DNA of 42,224 nucleotides from a virus, in IMG/VR virus record IMGVR_UViG_3300046096_000573, positions 1 through 42,224 of that record. One strand, given 5' to 3'. This document shows, one piece after another, positions 40,947 to 42,224 of this stretch. Position 1 is the stretch's first letter, and the number at the start of each line of letters is the position of its first letter. The position numbers were made by a program, and so were the translations under genes. Below the pieces are notes generated by a model that did not search any database, was not told where the DNA came from, and saw only the letters and a program-made list of their open reading frames with translations.

Positions 40947-41192
40947 TTAAAAAAATTTTTGCCACCATCCGGTACTTCGTATTTTTTGTATAGCCGCCGT
41001 TAATTTTTTATCCATACGATCTTCAGCGTCCCCTATTATATTACACCTATTCATCACCTTGGCTACCGCTTTGCGGTTTGCTTCCCTATCCAAATCACTA
41101 AGGTAATTAGCAGATTTCCCATTAGCGAACCACGCGGCGGCTACCGCTTTGCGGTTTGCTTCGCTATTCGAATCACTAACTTTCTCCTCTAT
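40947..41192 (-). pseudogene. Start-less 81-codon open frame after dUTPase
   Basis: Directly after the dUTPase TAG the same frame stays open for 81 codons to TAA at 40949-40947. Its translation contains two imperfect repeats (SDSNSEANRKAVAAAWFANG and SDLDREANRKAVAKVM) and ends GWWQKFF. It has no ATG, GTG or TTG with a good ribosome-binding site; an AGGAG lies near the top but points to a GTG in another frame that stops after 11 codons. It is either a gene remnant or a readthrough extension of dUTPase. The composition looks protein-like. Confidence 0.45.
41061..41177 (-). repeat. Two 39-bp direct repeats with internal dyads
   Basis: 41061-41099 and 41139-41177 match at 36 of 39 positions and are spaced 78 nt. 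Each contains ACCGC-AAA-GCGGT, a short perfect hairpin. The copies lie in the start-less frame, in phase with it. Confidence 0.88.
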
Positions 41193-41633
41193 CTAAGCTA
41201 GAGTGCCCGAGCTACCGAATCCGGAACTACCACGTTCAGTATAGTGTTTATTACGCTCGTAAGACCTCCGAATAGTATATGATGGTACATGAGCTATAAC
41301 CGCTTGAGCGATACGCTCATACGGTTCGACAATATATACTTCTTTTGATAAATTAAATAAACAAACTTTTATTTCCCCGCGATAATCAAAATCAACAGTG
41401 CCTAAAAAAGTGGTAATCCCCTTATTGAACAACAATCCTGACCGGGGTCGTATTTGTAATTCTAAATTTGGTCTACGAAACCTCGAAACTTCAATACCGG
41501 TAGGTATACTTACGCTACTCCCCGGTAGTAGCTCATGTTTTTCAGGTATCCTAGCGTGAAGGTCGAAACCGGAAGCATATTCCGACCCTCTAAACGGGGC
41601 GCATTTTTCATCTAATAAATAATATTCAAACAT
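41193..41633 (-). CDS. dut: Trimeric dUTPase
   Basis: A 146-residue dUTP diphosphatase: dUTP to dUMP and pyrophosphate. The five motifs are visible: SGFDLHA (1), RPRSGLLF (2), GTVDFDYRGEIKV with catalytic Asp (3), ERIAQAVI (4) and ERGSSGFGSSG (5, Gly-rich arm). It keeps uracil out of DNA and makes dUMP. The ATG at 41633 overlaps the DUF6378-like gene. The TAG stop is followed in the same frame by an 81-codon open stretch, discussed separately. Confidence 0.95.
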   Translation of the reverse strand: MFEYYLLDEKCAPFRGSEYASGFDLHARIPEKHELLPGSSVSIPTGIEVSRFRRPNLELQIRPRSGLLFNKGITTFLGTVDFDYRGEIKVCLFNLSKEVYIVEPYERIAQAVIAHVPSYTIRRSYERNKHYTERGSSGFGSSGTLA

Positions 41634-41874
41634 TGTATTTATCGGCTAAAACGGCGTAACCTACAAGATCGCGTAAACTGTCTTCGTGATCGGGGTTAGC
41701 CGATAACCTTGCCATCTTCAAATCCATCATCAATAAAGCGACTATTTTAGGTGTTATTTTGGCGCCTAAAATTTGCGACCAACGGACTGCGATACGCTCC
41801 GGAATATCGTCTTTGCCGTATTCTTCGTAGCGTTGCGTTAATATATCGTCAACCGCTTTCAAAAAATTATTCAT
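41626..41874 (-). CDS. DUF6378-like phage protein, 82 aa
   Basis: A small helical protein matching the DUF6378 pattern common in phages: YEEYGKDDIPERIAVRWSQI, then LGAKITPKIVALLMMDLKMA and NPDHEDSLRDLVGYAVLAD. Such proteins show some likeness to MazG-type nucleotide pyrophosphohydrolases and are usually near nucleotide genes, as here next to dUTPase. The exact reaction is not established. The ATG at 41874 follows a short gap, and the stop overlaps the dUTPase start. Confidence 0.8.
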   Translation of the reverse strand: MNNFLKAVDDILTQRYEEYGKDDIPERIAVRWSQILGAKITPKIVALLMMDLKMARLSANPDHEDSLRDLVGYAVLADKYNV

Positions 41875-41929
41875 TATTGTAACTCCAATTTAAATTTTAA
41901 GTTAGTTAAAAGCTCTCTAATCTGATTAC

Positions 41930-42224
41930 CTAACAGGGTAGTATCTCCTTTTTGTAAAACTCCGCTAACTGTTGTCTTTGTAAAACATTATAAATTAAGG
42001 CGGAAAAACTATCCACTAAACTGTTTAGTTCTTTTAATTGCCCGTAAGGTATGTTTTCTGTCTTTGTTACGACTAAAAGCGTTTTTAAAGCCTCCTTGGA
42101 CATTACGGATACTTGAGGGTAAATATAGCATAACGGTTGGGTTATTTGAGACGATAAAGCCAATAATCCCGATAAACGATGTATAATATTTTCTTTTGAG
42201 AGACCTACGGTAATATATTCAGGC
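41930..42224 (-). CDS. Partial hypothetical protein, cut by the right edge
   Basis: The frame ends at a TAG at 41932-41930 and is open without a stop to the right edge (97 codons visible), reading PEYITVGLSKENIIHRLSGL at the edge. A TTG at 42163 or an internal ATG (MSKEALKTLL) could be starts, but the open frame suggests the gene continues beyond the window. It looks helical and has no recognised domain. The 55-nt gap before the DUF6378-like gene holds no clear feature. Confidence 0.5.
   Translation of the reverse strand, partial: PEYITVGLSKENIIHRLSGLLALSSQITQPLCYIYPQVSVMSKEALKTLLVVTKTENIPYGQLKELNSLVDSFSALIYNVLQRQQLAEFYKKEILPC

Noticed and set aside
41061-41177. CRISPR-like array from the 39-bp repeats
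   Set aside because: Only two copies, in phase with an open frame and diverged at codon positions; no leader or cas genes. No CRISPR array is present in the window.
41876-41950. Short frame reading LLGNQIRELLTNLKFKLELQ before the DUF6378-like gene
   Set aside because: It has only a CTG as possible start and about 20 codons; too little support to call.

Overview
The window is a 42-kb piece of a lytic, tailed dsDNA phage genome. The tail genes (full-length tape measure, lambda-type tail chaperone frameshift, tail tube, tail terminator) make it a siphophage. Every gene I can support lies on the minus strand, so transcription runs from high to low coordinates. Genes are packed tightly with many ATGA/TTGA stop-start overlaps. 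I see no integrase, repressor, tRNA or CRISPR array. Terminase and portal are not here and presumably lie beyond the right edge. TAA, TAG and TGA all end genes, so the code is standard. The host is probably Gram-negative: the tail tip order DUF2460 - DUF2163 - NlpC/P60 - J-like hub is that of the Rhodobacter gene transfer agent and its phage relatives, and one intergenic region holds a near-perfect sigma-54 promoter. An alphaproteobacterial host is an inference only. No phage RNA polymerase is visible, and sigma-70-like promoters sit at module borders.

Layout in order of transcription. (1) 42224-41193: a partial gene, a DUF6378-like protein and dUTPase. (2) 41192-40903: a start-less open frame with direct repeats, then a consensus sigma-70 promoter. 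(3) 40881-35899: head and neck genes (XkdF-like protease, scaffold, decoration protein, major capsid, gp10-like protein, tail terminator, tail tube). (4) 35833-20811: tail chaperones G and GT made by a GGGAAAG -1 frameshift, tape measure with a lytic transglycosylase domain, the GTA-like tail tip, and a large repetitive fibre. Small accessory genes are inserted here, including two antitoxin-like (MbcA/ParS) domain proteins and a repeat protein. (5) 20784-17546: PhoH, then small genes behind the sigma-54 promoter, a holin candidate and an HTH-metallophosphoesterase. (6) 17494-15417: two fibre-like proteins with a shared N-terminal motif. (7) 15405-11035: nucleotide metabolism (class II ribonucleotide reductase, a thymidylate synthase homologue, a DHFR-deaminase fusion), with a SemiSWEET transporter and a stand-alone NAD-ligase Ia-like domain embedded. 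(8) 11066-695: replication and lysis (primase-helicase, GH24 endolysin, DUF2800 nuclease, SSB, family A DNA polymerase, SNF2 helicase, VRR-NUC nuclease, cytosine-C5 methyltransferase). The left edge cuts another repeat protein.

Most unusual points: the thymidylate synthase homologue has Asp where TS enzymes have the dUMP-selecting Asn, which suggests dCMP as substrate; a SemiSWEET sugar transporter is translationally coupled to nucleotide genes; an MbcA/ParS-like pair sits in the tail operon with no visible toxin; three paralogous 29-residue-repeat proteins are scattered across the genome, one flanked by 36-bp direct repeats; and a sigma-54 promoter precedes the lysis-like cluster. Many genes start with TTG behind good Shine-Dalgarno sites, and this revealed three small genes that are easily missed (19324-19470, 29783-29938, 30521-30691).
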